In this document: piece by piece, positions 28,889 to 38,490 of the stretch | How positions within the stretch are numbered: position 1 is the stretch's first letter | Layout: each line of letters opens with the position of its first letter | Translations under genes and position numbers: made by a program | The notes under the pieces: generated by a model | Database searches by the model: none | Told to the model about the DNA's origin: nothing | The model's input: the letters and a program-made list of their open reading frames with translations, nothing else | NCBI RefSeq assembly: GCF_900094595.1 | Contig: NZ_FMAD01000014.1 | Location: 92,262-156,261 of the forward strand | Origin: Cupriavidus alkaliphilus | Lineage (GTDB): Bacteria; Pseudomonadota; Gammaproteobacteria; Burkholderiales; Burkholderiaceae | Length of the DNA stretch: 64,000 nt | Direction of reading: 5' to 3'

Positions 28889-31800
28889 TCAGCCGATCGT
28901 CATCAAACTGGCATTGCCGCCCGCGGCCGCGGTGTTGACCGAGAGCGAGCGCTCGATCAGCAGGCGGTCGAGCGCAATGTTCGGATCACCCTGCGCCAGG
29001 CCCTGCACGCCGATGATCGGACCGGGACGCGCCGCGACCTGCTCGCACACCGTGCGCAGCTGGTCCGAATCGCCGTGGTGCAGCACCGCATCGATTGCCG
29101 TGTCCGCCGCGGTCCAGTCGGCCACCATGCGGACGCGCGATTGTACGCCCTTAGGCAGGCGCGCAAACAGCCCCCGGCCGACAGGGTTGTCCAGCCATAC
29201 GGCCTCGGCGCCGACGGTCAGCACGGCGCCCAGTTGCAGGGCCAGGTCGGCCTCCTGCGCGGCCAGGCACAGCACCCGCTCGCGCGCCAGCAGGGTGTAG
29301 GTGTTGCGCTCGCCGGTGGGGCCCGCCAGCGTCACCGCCAGGCCCGAGGCCGAGGCCTCGGCGAAGCGCTCGCAGGCGGCCGCCACCTCGGGCAGCTCGC
29401 GGCGCGCCCACTCGCGGAAGGCCTCGGTGGCGCGCACGGCATCGTCGTCCGGCCCCACCGTCTGGGCGCCGCCGGCGCCGGCATTGACGTCGGCCGCGCG
29501 CACGCTGCGCGCCACCGCGTCCTGCGGACAGACCGACAGCAGCCGGTGCAGGTAGAGCGGGCCGCCCGCCTTGGGGCCGGTACCCGACAGCGCCTCGCCG
29601 CCGAATGGCTGCACCCCCACCACCGCGCCGACGATATTGCGGTTCACATACAGGTTGCCCACCTGGGCCCGGCTGACGATGAACGAGATGGTCTCGTCGA
29701 TGCGGGTATGGATGCCCAGCGTCAGGCCATAGCCGGTGCCGTTGATCTGGCTGACCATGTGGTCCAGCGCCGCGCGCGGGAAACGCACCACGTGCAGCAC
29801 CGGGCCGAAGACCTCGCGCTTGAGCTCCTCGATGCTGTCCAGCTCGATCAGCGTCGGCGGCACGAAGGTGCCATGGCGGCAGCTGGCGCCCTGCGCCGCG
29901 TTGGGATCGGCCTGGTGGACGCGGCGGCCCTTGGCGCGCATCGCATCGATATGGCGCACGATGCCGGCGCGCGCTTCTTCGTCGATCACCGGGCCGACGT
30001 CGGTCGACAGCCGATCCGGGTTGCCCATGTTCAGTTCCTGCATCGCGCCCTTGAGCATATCCAGCACGCGGTCGGCCACGTCCTCCTGCAGGCACAGCAC
30101 GCGCAGCGCCGAGCAGCGCTGGCCGGCCGAGTCGAAGGCGGAGTTGACCACGTCGCCGACCACCTGCTCGGCCAGCGCCGACGAGTCGACGATCATCGCG
30201 TTCTGGCCGCCGGTTTCCGCGATCAGCGGAATCGGGCGGCCGGCGGCGTCCAGGCGCCCGGCGACGTTGCGCTGCAGGATGCGCGCGACCTCGGTCGAGC
30301 CGGTGAACATCACGCCCTTGACGCGGGCATCGCCCACCAGCGCGGCACCCACGGTCTCGCCGCGGCCCGGCAGCAGCTGCACCGCGCCGGCCGGCACGCC
30401 GGCCTCGCGCAGCAACTTCACCGCGGCGGCGGCGATCAGCGGAGTCTGCTCGGCGGGCTTGGCCAGCACCGGGTTGCCCGCCGCCAGCGCGGCCGCCACC
30501 TGGCCGGTAAAGATCGCCAGCGGGAAGTTCCACGGGCTGATGCAGACCACCGGGCCCAGCGGGCGATGGGTCTCGTTGTCGAAGCCGCGGCGCACCTCGG
30601 CGGCGTAGTAGCGCAGGAAGTCCACCGCCTCGCGCACTTCGGCGATGGCATTGGAGAAGGTCTTGCCGGCTTCGCGCATGATGATGCCCATCAGCGACTG
30701 CATCTGGGCTTCCATCAGGTCGGCGGCGCGTTCCAGCGCGGCCGCGCGCACGTCCGGCGGCGTCGCCTGCCAGATCGGCGCGGCATTGACCGCGGCCTGC
30801 AGCGCGGCGTCGACTTCGGCCTGGCCGGCTTCGGTGACCTGGCCGACCACGTCGCGGTGATCGGCGGGGTTCAGCACGGGCGTGGTGACGGCACCGGCCG
30901 AGCGCGGCACGTCGGCGCCCAGCATCGGCTCGGCAACGTGGCGCTCGCTGGTGCCCGCCAGCAAGGCCGACGACAGCGACGCCAGCCGGTGTTCGTTGGC
31001 CAGGTCGATGCCGGCCGAGTTGGGACGGCTCTTGCCGTACAGCGTGCGCGGCGACGGAATGCGCGGATGCGGCAGGCCGAGCACGCCTTCGTCGCGATGC
31101 ATGGCCTCGACCACGGCCACCGGATCGGCAACCAGCTCGTCGAGCGAGATGGTGTCGTCGGCGATGCGGTTGACGAAGGAAGTGTTGGCGCCGTTCTCCA
31201 GCAGCCGGCGCACCAGGTAGGCCAGCAGCGTTTCATGCGTGCCGACCGGCGCGTAGATGCGGCAGGGCCGGTTGAACTTGCCGTCGGCGGTGGGGCCCAC
31301 CACCTGGTCGTACAGCGGCTCGCCCATGCCGTGCAGGCACTGGAACTCATACTGGCCCGGGTAGTAGCTGTGGCCGGCGATCTGGTAGATGGCCGACAGC
31401 GTGTGCGCGTTGTGCGTGGCGAACTGCGGGTAGATCGCGTCCGGCACCGACAGCAGCTTGCGCGCGCAGGCGATGTACGACACATCGGTGTAGACCTTGC
31501 GCGTATAGACCGGATAGCCTTCCAGCCCTTCCACCTGGGCGCGCTTGATCTCGCTGTCCCAGTAGGCGCCCTTTACCAGGCGGATCATCAGGCGGTGGCG
31601 GCTGCGGCGGGCCAGGTCGATCAGGTAGTCGATCACGAACGGGCAGCGCTTCTGGTAGCCCTGCACCACGAAGCCGATGCCGTTCCAGCCGGCCAGCTCG
31701 GGCTCGAAGCACAGGCGCTCGAGCAGGTCCAGCGAGATCTCGAGGCGGTCGGCTTCTTCTGCGTCGATATTGATGCCGATGTCGTACTGGCGCGCCAGCA

Positions 31801-32872
31801 GCGTCAGCGACTTCAGGCGCTCGTACAGTTCGCCCACCACGCGCTCGTGCTGCGCGCGGCTGTAGCGCGGGTGCAGCGCCGACAGCTTGATCGAGATGCC
31901 CGGGCCCTCATAGATGCCGCGGCCGCGCGAGGCCTGGCCGATGGCGTGGATGGCCTGCTCGTACGACGCCAGGTAGCGCGCGGCATCGGCCTCGGTCATG
32001 GCGGCCTCGCCCAGCATGTCGTAGGAGTAGCGGAAACCCTCGGCCTCGTAGCGGCGCGCGTTGGCCAGCGCCTCGGAAATGGTCTCGCCGGTGACGAACT
32101 GCTCGCCCATCAGGCGCATCGCCATGTCCACGCCCTTGCGGATCAGCGGCTCGCCGCCCTTGCCGATGATGCGCGTGAGCGCGCGGGTCAGGCCCGATTC
32201 GGTATGGGTGGCGACCAGCTTGCCGGTCAGCAGCAGGCCCCAGGTGGCGGCGTTGACGAACAGCGACGGGCTCTGGCCCAGGTGTGACTGCCAGTTGGCG
32301 CCGCTGATCTTGTCGCGGATCAGCGCGTCCCGCGTGGCCTTGTCGGGAATGCGCAGCAGCGCCTCGGCCAGGCACATCAGCGCCACGCCTTCCTGCGACG
32401 ACAGCGAGAATTCCTGGATCAGCCCCTGCACCAGGCCCTCGCGCCCAGTGCCGACCTTCTGCTCGCGCAAGCGCGTCGCCAGTGCCTTGGCCATCTTGAT
32501 CGCGGCCTCGGCCTGCTGTTGCGGCAGGCGCGCCTGCTCCAGCAGCACCGGCACGCAATCGGTTTCAGGGCGGCGATAGGCCGAGGTGATGGCGGCGCGC
32601 AGCACCGACTGCGGCTGGATGCTTTGCGCGAATTCCAGGAAGGGCTGCGGCACGCCGTCGCCATGCAGCGCATCCGCGCCGTCGCTGGCCTCGCCCTCGG
32701 CACCGGCCGCGCCGGATTCGTACGGCAGGTGGCCGCGCTCGATCTGCTCGAGATAGCAGAAGATGGCCTGCTTGATCAGCCAGTGCGGGGTGCGGTCGAT
32801 GGATTGGGCAACGCGCTTGAGGCGGTCGCGCGAGGCGTCATCGAGCTTGACGCCGAGGGTGGTGGTGGCCAT
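28889..32872 (-). CDS. putA: Trifunctional PutA: transcriptional repressor, proline dehydrogenase and P5C dehydrogenase
   Basis: A 1327-residue enzyme that oxidises proline to glutamate in two steps and represses its own gene. Residues 1-50 form a ribbon-helix-helix DNA-binding domain (TTTLGVKLDDASRDRLKRVAQSIDRTPHWL). The FAD proline dehydrogenase barrel covers about 200-560 (ISIKLSALHPRY, MIRLVKGAYWDSEIK, QFATHNAHT). The NAD P5C/aldehyde dehydrogenase follows from about 640, with the catalytic Cys920 in SAGQRCSALRVL. A C-terminal extension completes the type B architecture. The start at 32872 has GGAGAA upstream; the open frame begins three codons earlier with TTG. The operator-like GTTGCA motifs upstream fit autoregulation. 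Confidence 0.97.
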   Translation of the reverse strand: MATTTLGVKLDDASRDRLKRVAQSIDRTPHWLIKQAIFCYLEQIERGHLPYESGAAGAEGEASDGADALHGDGVPQPFLEFAQSIQPQSVLRAAITSAYRRPETDCVPVLLEQARLPQQQAEAAIKMAKALATRLREQKVGTGREGLVQGLIQEFSLSSQEGVALMCLAEALLRIPDKATRDALIRDKISGANWQSHLGQSPSLFVNAATWGLLLTGKLVATHTESGLTRALTRIIGKGGEPLIRKGVDMAMRLMGEQFVTGETISEALANARRYEAEGFRYSYDMLGEAAMTEADAARYLASYEQAIHAIGQASRGRGIYEGPGISIKLSALHPRYSRAQHERVVGELYERLKSLTLLARQYDIGINIDAEEADRLEISLDLLERLCFEPELAGWNGIGFVVQGYQKRCPFVIDYLIDLARRSRHRLMIRLVKGAYWDSEIKRAQVEGLEGYPVYTRKVYTDVSYIACARKLLSVPDAIYPQFATHNAHTLSAIYQIAGHSYYPGQYEFQCLHGMGEPLYDQVVGPTADGKFNRPCRIYAPVGTHETLLAYLVRRLLENGANTSFVNRIADDTISLDELVADPVAVVEAMHRDEGVLGLPHPRIPSPRTLYGKSRPNSAGIDLANEHRLASLSSALLAGTSERHVAEPMLGADVPRSAGAVTTPVLNPADHRDVVGQVTEAGQAEVDAALQAAVNAAPIWQATPPDVRAAALERAADLMEAQMQSLMGIIMREAGKTFSNAIAEVREAVDFLRYYAAEVRRGFDNETHRPLGPVVCISPWNFPLAIFTGQVAAALAAGNPVLAKPAEQTPLIAAAAVKLLREAGVPAGAVQLLPGRGETVGAALVGDARVKGVMFTGSTEVARILQRNVAGRLDAAGRPIPLIAETGGQNAMIVDSSALAEQVVGDVVNSAFDSAGQRCSALRVLCLQEDVADRVLDMLKGAMQELNMGNPDRLSTDVGPVIDEEARAGIVRHIDAMRAKGRRVHQADPNAAQGASCRHGTFVPPTLIELDSIEELKREVFGPVLHVVRFPRAALDHMVSQINGTGYGLTLGIHTRIDETISFIVSRAQVGNLYVNRNIVGAVVGVQPFGGEALSGTGPKAGGPLYLHRLLSVCPQDAVARSVRAADVNAGAGGAQTVGPDDDAVRATEAFREWARRELPEVAAACERFAEASASGLAVTLAGPTGERNTYTLLARERVLCLAAQEADLALQLGAVLTVGAEAVWLDNPVGRGLFARLPKGVQSRVRMVADWTAADTAIDAVLHHGDSDQLRTVCEQVAARPGPIIGVQGLAQGDPNIALDRLLIERSLSVNTAAAGGNASLMTIG

Positions 32873-32997
32873 TGCGGGCAATTCTCCGAAAGACTGGAGC
32901 CGCCGCCGGTGCTACCTCGTCCGTGCCGACAGGCAGGGGCGCGCGACCGGCCGCAGCCTGTGAGCTGGCGCGATCTTACTCCCGAAAATCACCAAGG

Positions 32998-33043
32998 TGC
33001 AACCTAGTGCAACCCTATCGAAAACCCTAATCCAACGGTTGCA
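32998..33043. promoter_or_regulatory. Three PutA operator motifs (GTTGCA) upstream of putA
   Basis: GTTGCA, the core bound by the ribbon-helix-helix domain of E. coli PutA, occurs three times. TGCAAC at 32998-33003 and 33008-33013 are the same orientation exactly 10 bases apart, and GTTGCA at 33038-33043 is inverted. The cluster is 126-171 bases before the putA start, between priA and putA. Confidence 0.72.
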
Positions 33044-33066
33044 CCACCCTCCACATCGCCGGCCCG

Positions 33067-35382
33067 CTAGATCCGCAACGGATCGATTTCCAGCTGCCAG
33101 CGCACCCCCTTCGCCTCCGTGCCGACCGCTGCGAAAGTCTGTACCCACTCGGCCACAAACCGTTGCAGTACCGGGCGCGCGGTGGCTTCGACCAGCATCT
33201 GCGCACGCTCGCGGTTGAACACCCGCACCATCGACATCGGCACCGGGTCATGCAGTTGCACCTCCGGCGCCAGGGTGCACTGTTCGGCATGCCGGCGTGC
33301 GGCCTCCAGGAACTGCAGCGCCCGCTCCAGCTGCCCGTGTTCCGCCGTGACCAGCACCTGGAAGCAGAACGGGGGCAACCCGGCCTGGCGCCGCTCGCGC
33401 AACTGGCTGGCCGCGAATCCATCATAGTCATGGCGCGTCAGGGCCTGCAATGCCGGGGTATCGGGATAGCGGGTCTGGATCAACACCTCGCCCGGCAGCC
33501 CGGCCCGCCCTGCCCGCCCCGCTACCTGCATCAGCGACGCAAACAGGTGCTCGGCGGCGCGGAAGTCATGGCTGAACATGGCCGCGTCCGGATGCACGAT
33601 GCCCACCAGGGTCACGCGCTGGAAGTCATGCCCCTTGGCCACCATCTGCGTGCCCACCAGGATGTCGACCTCGCCCGCGTGGACCTCGTCGAACATGGCC
33701 TGCGCGCTGCCCTTGCGACGCGTGGAATCGGCATCGATGCGGGCGATGCGAGCCTGGGGAAAGCGCGCCGCCAGCGCTTCTTCGATGCGCTGGGTGCCGC
33801 GCCCGAGCGGCGCGATATCGACATTGCCGCAGTCCGGGCAGTGGTGCGGCACCGGCGCCTCGAGGCCGCAGTGGTGGCAGCGCAGGCGCCGTTCGGGGCG
33901 GTGCAGCACCAGGTAGGCCGAGCAGCGCGGGCAGCCCGACAGCCAGCCGCAGCTGTCGCAGGCGATCACCGGCGCATAGCCGCGCCGGTTCAGGAACAGC
34001 AGGCTCTGCTCGCCGCGCGCCAGGCGTGCGTCGATGGCCTCCAGCAACGGTACCGACAGGCCCTCGAACAGGGCGCGCTGGCGCTGGCGCTCATGGTTCA
34101 GGTCGACCAGCCGCACCGTCGGCAGCGCCGCATCGGCCTGGGCGCGCTCGCGCAGCACCAGCTTGCGGTAGGTGCCCTGCCCCGCCCGCCACCAGGTTTC
34201 CATCGACGGCGTGGCCGAACCCAGCACCACCGCGATGCCGCGCTGCTTGGCGCGCCACACGGCCAGGTCGCGCGCGGAGTAGCGCAGCCCCTCCTGCTGC
34301 TTGTAGGAGGTGTCGTGCTCCTCGTCGACCACGATCAGCGCCAGCGCCGGCAGCGACGCCATCACCGCCATGCGCGTGCCCAGCACGATGCGGGCCTCGC
34401 CGCGGTGCGCCGCCAGCCACTGCAGGCTGCGCTCCTGGTCGGCCAGGCCGCTGTGCAGCACCGCCAGCGGCAACTGCGGGAAGCGCGCGGCAATGCGGCC
34501 CTGCAACTGCGGTGTCAGGTTGATTTCCGGCACCAGCATCAGCACCTGGGCCTGCGGATCGCGCGCCAGCACCGCCTGCATCGCATGCAGGTAGACCTCG
34601 GTCTTGCCGCTGCCGGTCACGCCGTGCAGCAGGAACGGCGCAAAGCCCTCGGCTTCGGCAATGGCCTGCACCGCGGCGCGCTGCTCGTCATGCAGCGGCG
34701 GTGCGGCCGAGGGCGGCTGCGAGGGATCGGTCGGCAACAGGGTGCGCGCAGTGCGCCGGGCCTCGATCCAGCCGGCGGCCTGCCATTCGGCCAGGCGCGA
34801 CGGTGCCGCGGCACACAGGACGCGCGCCTGCGCCAGGGACAGCGGCGCGCCCGTGGCGGCGCGCTCGGCCAGCGCCTGGGCCAGGGCGCGCACGCTGCGG
34901 GCGCGAGGCGGCACGGCCGCCAGCAAGGCCTCCGCCTGGCCCGGCAGCATGCGGTATTCATCGGTGCGGGCACGCTGCGCCAGGTTGGGCCAGCTTTCGG
35001 CCTCGCGCAGGGCGGGCGGCAAGGCCGGCAACATCACTTCGCCGAGGCGGCGCTGGTAGTAGCGCGCGGCAAAGCCTGCCAGCCCGATCCAGTCGGGCTG
35101 CAGCGGCGGCAGCCAGTCCAGCCGTTGCGCCACGGGGCGCAACTTGTCCACAGGCACTTCCGAGTCTTGCGCGAATTCGACCGCGACGCCGACCATGCTG
35201 CGGCGGCCAAAGGGGACCACCACCAGGTCTCCCGGCGCGATGCCGGCGATGGCGAGGTAGTCGAAGCAGTCGTCGGCGGGCGTGTCGAGGGCAACCCGGA
35301 TCACCGGCGCCGCCGCTAACGTCGCCCCCGCTGCGGCTGGCGCCGCGGACTCGGGAGGAAGCGTGCCGCTATCGGGCAGCAT
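33067..35382 (-). CDS. priA: Primosomal protein N' (replication restart helicase PriA)
   Basis: A 771-residue superfamily 2 helicase that recognises abandoned replication forks and loads the replisome. After the N-terminal 3'-end-binding domain (VALDTPADDCFDYL), the helicase core has Walker A GVTGSGKTEVYL, DEEH box VVDEEHDTSYKQQ and motif VI near QVAGRAGRAGLPG. The eight zinc-binding cysteines are intact between CDSCGWLSGC and HHCPDCG. The start at ATG 35382 gives a Pro/Ala-rich tail before the conserved part; a TTG two codons upstream is less likely and no strong ribosome-binding site is seen. It lies downstream of hemE on the same strand. Confidence 0.95.
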   Translation of the reverse strand: MLPDSGTLPPESAAPAAAGATLAAAPVIRVALDTPADDCFDYLAIAGIAPGDLVVVPFGRRSMVGVAVEFAQDSEVPVDKLRPVAQRLDWLPPLQPDWIGLAGFAARYYQRRLGEVMLPALPPALREAESWPNLAQRARTDEYRMLPGQAEALLAAVPPRARSVRALAQALAERAATGAPLSLAQARVLCAAAPSRLAEWQAAGWIEARRTARTLLPTDPSQPPSAAPPLHDEQRAAVQAIAEAEGFAPFLLHGVTGSGKTEVYLHAMQAVLARDPQAQVLMLVPEINLTPQLQGRIAARFPQLPLAVLHSGLADQERSLQWLAAHRGEARIVLGTRMAVMASLPALALIVVDEEHDTSYKQQEGLRYSARDLAVWRAKQRGIAVVLGSATPSMETWWRAGQGTYRKLVLRERAQADAALPTVRLVDLNHERQRQRALFEGLSVPLLEAIDARLARGEQSLLFLNRRGYAPVIACDSCGWLSGCPRCSAYLVLHRPERRLRCHHCGLEAPVPHHCPDCGNVDIAPLGRGTQRIEEALAARFPQARIARIDADSTRRKGSAQAMFDEVHAGEVDILVGTQMVAKGHDFQRVTLVGIVHPDAAMFSHDFRAAEHLFASLMQVAGRAGRAGLPGEVLIQTRYPDTPALQALTRHDYDGFAASQLRERRQAGLPPFCFQVLVTAEHGQLERALQFLEAARRHAEQCTLAPEVQLHDPVPMSMVRVFNRERAQMLVEATARPVLQRFVAEWVQTFAAVGTEAKGVRWQLEIDPLRI

Positions 35383-35905
35383 GCACAACTTGAAGGTGCA
35401 TCGCCGTGGGGCAGGTAGCGGTCCCCTGCGGGTCTGCCAGGCGATGGCGGAAGGTTGGTGTGCGGCGCAGCATCAACTTAAAGTAAAACTTCAAATGTGG
35501 CCCTAAGTCGATGATAGATGACTGGTTTTCCACTAATTCCACCGCCCCTGTGGATAACTTTGTTGAAAAGTCGCTTTGCCTGGCCCGGAAGCCCCGAAAA
35601 ACAAGGGATCCACTGGCATCGACCCCTCCTTTGCAAATCTTCCAAAGCCTTAAAAATCAAGGGCTTGCAAACATCCCCCAGATAGGTTAGGGAGTAACCC
35701 TGTCCCGCACTGCGGCAAACCTATCGGTGTGCATAAGTCAAGTACCGCCAGTCAACTCAGTGCACCTTTTTGGCGGGCCCTGGCGAAAAAGTTAACTTGA
35801 CACGGTACGGCCGCGCGGCTCGCGCAGCACTGGGTACGGCTGCGGCCGGAACGCTGCAGCGCGGGGCGACACCGAACCGCGCTGCCGGCTTGCATACCGC
35901 GGCCG
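35383..35905. other. 523-bp gap between hemE and priA with repeats, a DnaA box and a possible sORF
   Basis: The gap holds a consensus DnaA box (TTATCCACA on the minus strand, 35549-35557). It also has two overlapping inverted repeats (GGTTA/TAACC at 35685-35699 and GATAGGTT/AACCTATC at 35681-35725), a 10-bp palindrome AAGTTAACTT (35789-35798), and a small minus-strand frame with a strong ribosome-binding site, listed separately. It is less GC-rich than its surroundings. Promoters for priA probably lie here, but no -35/-10 pair is decisive. Confidence 0.5.
35533..35619 (-). CDS. Possible 28-residue small protein or leader peptide upstream of priA
   Basis: An ATG at 35619 is preceded by AAAGGAGG at a 5-base distance, one of the best ribosome-binding sites in the window. 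It opens a 28-codon frame ending in TAG at 35533. The peptide (MPVDPLFFGASGPGKATFQQ, then 8 more residues) matches nothing I recognise. The frame contains the DnaA box. It could be a leader peptide, a small protein or chance. Confidence 0.3.
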   Translation of the reverse strand: MPVDPLFFGASGPGKATFQQSYPQGRWN

Positions 35906-36997
35906 TCACTTCCCTGCTGCGCGCAGCTGGCGGCTGTGCCGGTGCACCTCGTCGACCAGCACGGAGACGCTCTCCGGCGGCGTGAACTGCGAAATCCCGT
36001 GGCCGAGGTTGAAGACATGGCCGTCGCTGCCGCCGCCGGCGGCATAGCTGTCCAGCACGCCGCGCACCTGCTCGCGGATCGCGGCCTCGGGCGCAAACAG
36101 GACGGTCGGATCGATATTGCCCTGCAGTGCCACGCGGCCGCCGGTGCGCCGGCGCGCCTCGGCCAGGTTGACGGTCCAGTCCAGCCCGATGGCATCGGCG
36201 CCGGTGTCGGCCAGCGCTTCGAGCCACAGGCCGCCACCCTTGGTGAAGACGATTGCCGGCACTTGCTGTCCGGCGTGTTCGCGCTTCAGGCCGGCCAGCA
36301 CGCGGCGCATGTACGCCAGCGAGAACGCCTGGTACATGCCGTCGGCGAGCGCCCCGCCCCAGGTGTCGAAAATCATCACGGCCTGCGCGCCCGCCTCGAT
36401 CTGCGCGTTCAGGTACGCCGTGACCGCCTGCGCATTGATGTCGAGGATGCGGTGCATCAGGTCGGGGCGGCCGTACATCATCGCCTTGACCGTGCGGAAG
36501 TCGTCCGAGCCGCCGCCCTCGACCATATAGCAGGCCAGCGTCCACGGGCTGCCCGAGAAGCCGATCAGCGGCACGCGCTGGCGGCCGTCCTGAACCAGCG
36601 CGCGGCGGATTTCGCGCACGGCGTCGAACACGTACTGCAGCGATGCCATGTCGGGCACGGCCAGCTTCTGCACGTCGGCCTCGGTGCGCAGCGGATGCGC
36701 GAAGCGCGGGCCCTCGCCCTGCGCGAACGACAGGCCCAGGCCCATCGCATCCGGCACCGTCAGGATGTCCGAAAAGAGGATGGCCGCGTCGAGCGGATAG
36801 CGGTCCAGCGGCTGCAGTGTCACTTCGGTGGCATAGGCCGGGTTCTTGGCCAGCCCGAGGAAGCTGCCGGCGCGCGCGCGCGTGGCGTTGTACTCGGGCA
36901 GGTAGCGGCCTGCCTGGCGCATCAGCCACAGCGGCGTGTATTCGGTCGGCTGGCGGCGCAGCGCGCGCAGGAAGGTATCGTTCTGCAGTGCGGTCAT
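35906..36997 (-). CDS. hemE: Uroporphyrinogen decarboxylase
   Basis: A 363-residue cytosolic enzyme that decarboxylates the four acetate side chains of uroporphyrinogen III to give coproporphyrinogen III, the substrate of HemN/HemF. Family motifs are PLWLMRQAGRYLPEY near the N-terminus, the catalytic aspartate in LFSDILTVPDAMGL, GFSGSPWTLACYM and the C-terminal FNLGHGI. The ATG at 36997 was preferred because GAGG is 6 bases upstream; the ATG at 37003 directly abuts that site. It is the second haem gene of the window but is not linked to hemN. Confidence 0.96.
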   Translation of the reverse strand: MTALQNDTFLRALRRQPTEYTPLWLMRQAGRYLPEYNATRARAGSFLGLAKNPAYATEVTLQPLDRYPLDAAILFSDILTVPDAMGLGLSFAQGEGPRFAHPLRTEADVQKLAVPDMASLQYVFDAVREIRRALVQDGRQRVPLIGFSGSPWTLACYMVEGGGSDDFRTVKAMMYGRPDLMHRILDINAQAVTAYLNAQIEAGAQAVMIFDTWGGALADGMYQAFSLAYMRRVLAGLKREHAGQQVPAIVFTKGGGLWLEALADTGADAIGLDWTVNLAEARRRTGGRVALQGNIDPTVLFAPEAAIREQVRGVLDSYAAGGGSDGHVFNLGHGISQFTPPESVSVLVDEVHRHSRQLRAAGK

Positions 36998-37049
36998 GGT
37001 CATCCTCGTAAGACCGCCATTCTAAGGGATGGCCGCACGCGGATGCCGC

Positions 37050-38000
37050 TCAGACGTCGTCGATCATCCCAGCGAACGCCGACGCGGCGCGGCGCATCCA
37101 TTCCCGGGCGCGGTCCGCCTCGGGCTGCAGCCGTGCAAAGCCGTGGGTCATGCCGCTGGCCTCGATGGTGATGACCGGGGCATCGTGGCGCACCAGGAAG
37201 TCGGCATAGGCCAGGCCGTCGTCGCGCAGCACATCGTGCGCCGCCACCATCAGCACGGTGGCCGGCGGCCGCACCGGCGGCGCGGCCATCAGGTGCACGC
37301 GCGGATCGCCATGGGCAGCGCCCTGCGCCAGCGCCTCGGCGCCGATGAACTGGGTCCAGAACCACGCCATCTCGTCTCGCGTCAGGCCGGGGCCATCGGC
37401 AAAGGCGCGATAGCTTTCGGTGCTGAGTACCGGCGCCGCGACCGGATAGATCAGCAACTGGGCGTCGACCCGGGCCGCGTCGCCCGCATTGAGCCGCTGC
37501 GCGGCCTGCGCCGCGAGGTGGCCGCCGGCACTGTCGCCGGCCACCGCCAGGAAATCGGGCGCCAGCCCCAGTGCCTGGCGCTGGCCGGCAAGCCACAGGA
37601 CGGCTTCGGCGGCATCGTCGCAAGGCGCCGGAAAGGCGTGCTCGGGGGCCAGCCGGTAATCGACGCTGGCCACGGCACACCCGGTATCGGCCGCAAGCAA
37701 GGCGGCGACGGTGTGGTGCGTCTGCGTCGAACCAATCACCCAGCCGCCGCCGTGGAAGTACACCAGCAGCCGCGGCGTGGCCACGCCGCCCGGACGGTAC
37801 AGCCGTGCGCCCAGCGTACGGTCGGCCAGCGCCACTTCGAGCTGCTGCACCACAACGCCCTGCGGATCCGGCCGCAGCGAGGCGGCGGCAATCTCGGCGA
37901 AGCGGGCGCGCTGCGCCGGGACGTCGGCTGGCACCGGCTCCGTGCCATAGCGTTCGGCCAGGCGGCGGTAATAGGCGAGCAGTTGCGGATCGATGGCCAT
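37050..38000 (-). CDS. Alpha/beta hydrolase, hormone-sensitive-lipase (GDSAG) family
   Basis: A 316-residue carboxylesterase/lipase-like enzyme. The oxyanion motif HGGGW is at residues 83-87 and the nucleophile elbow GDSAGG has Ser157; the catalytic Asp and His are likely in AAHDVLRDDG and GMTHGFARL. No signal peptide, so cytoplasmic. Substrate unknown; the family cleaves short- to medium-chain esters. It follows the CoA-binding protein gene by 49 bases on the same strand and precedes hemE, so the three may be co-transcribed. The start has only a weak ribosome-binding site. Confidence 0.9.
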   Translation of the reverse strand: MAIDPQLLAYYRRLAERYGTEPVPADVPAQRARFAEIAAASLRPDPQGVVVQQLEVALADRTLGARLYRPGGVATPRLLVYFHGGGWVIGSTQTHHTVAALLAADTGCAVASVDYRLAPEHAFPAPCDDAAEAVLWLAGQRQALGLAPDFLAVAGDSAGGHLAAQAAQRLNAGDAARVDAQLLIYPVAAPVLSTESYRAFADGPGLTRDEMAWFWTQFIGAEALAQGAAHGDPRVHLMAAPPVRPPATVLMVAAHDVLRDDGLAYADFLVRHDAPVITIEASGMTHGFARLQPEADRAREWMRRAASAFAGMIDDV

Positions 38001-38049
38001 GGTCGGCGGCGGAAGTGGAAATCGGGAAAGAAGAGGAAAACGGCGGGGA

Positions 38050-38490
38050 TCAGTCCCCGCCAAGCTGGCGCGTCAGCTCGATCTTGCTGCAACAGTCCTG
38101 CACCGCCAGCAGCCCGGCATCGGTGGCGCGACGCACCGCCTGGTCGTTGACGATGCCAAGCTGCAGCCAGACCCCGCGCGCACCGGCACCGATGGCCTCG
38201 TCGACCACACCCGGCGTGTCCTCGGCGCGGCGAAAGATATCGACCCATTCGATCGGGGCGCCGGTCGCCGCGGCGGCATCGGCGGCCTCGCGCAGGGTGG
38301 CGTGGCAGGTCTCTCCCAGGATGCGTTCGCCGGCGTGGCGCGGATTGACCGGCACGATCCGGAAGCCATGGCCTTGCAGGAACTCGGCGACCTCATGGCT
38401 GGGCCGCTCCGGACGGTCGGACAGGCCGACCACGGCTACGGTCTTCATCGCCAGCATGGCTTGTATGGCTTGCTGCATCTCAGGCGGCAT
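38050..38490 (-). CDS. CoA-binding domain protein (YccU-like)
   Basis: A 146-residue stand-alone CoA-binding Rossmann domain, as in the N-terminal part of succinyl-CoA synthetase alpha subunits. The dinucleotide-binding segment is VAVVGLSDRPERPSHEVAEFLQGHGFRIVPVNP, followed by EWVDIFRRAEDTP and WLQLGIVNDQAVRRA. GGAG lies 5 bases before the ATG at 38490. Such proteins are widespread but their role is not established. It probably starts a short operon with the following hydrolase gene. Confidence 0.87.
   Translation of the reverse strand: MPPEMQQAIQAMLAMKTVAVVGLSDRPERPSHEVAEFLQGHGFRIVPVNPRHAGERILGETCHATLREAADAAAATGAPIEWVDIFRRAEDTPGVVDEAIGAGARGVWLQLGIVNDQAVRRATDAGLLAVQDCCSKIELTRQLGGD

Noticed and set aside
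29075..32287. A 1070-codon plus-strand open frame opposite putA
   Set aside because: Antisense of an unmistakable PutA; low-complexity composition and no start signals.
33163..35319. A 718-codon plus-strand open frame opposite priA
   Set aside because: Shadow of priA, with Arg/Gln/His-rich composition and no domain.
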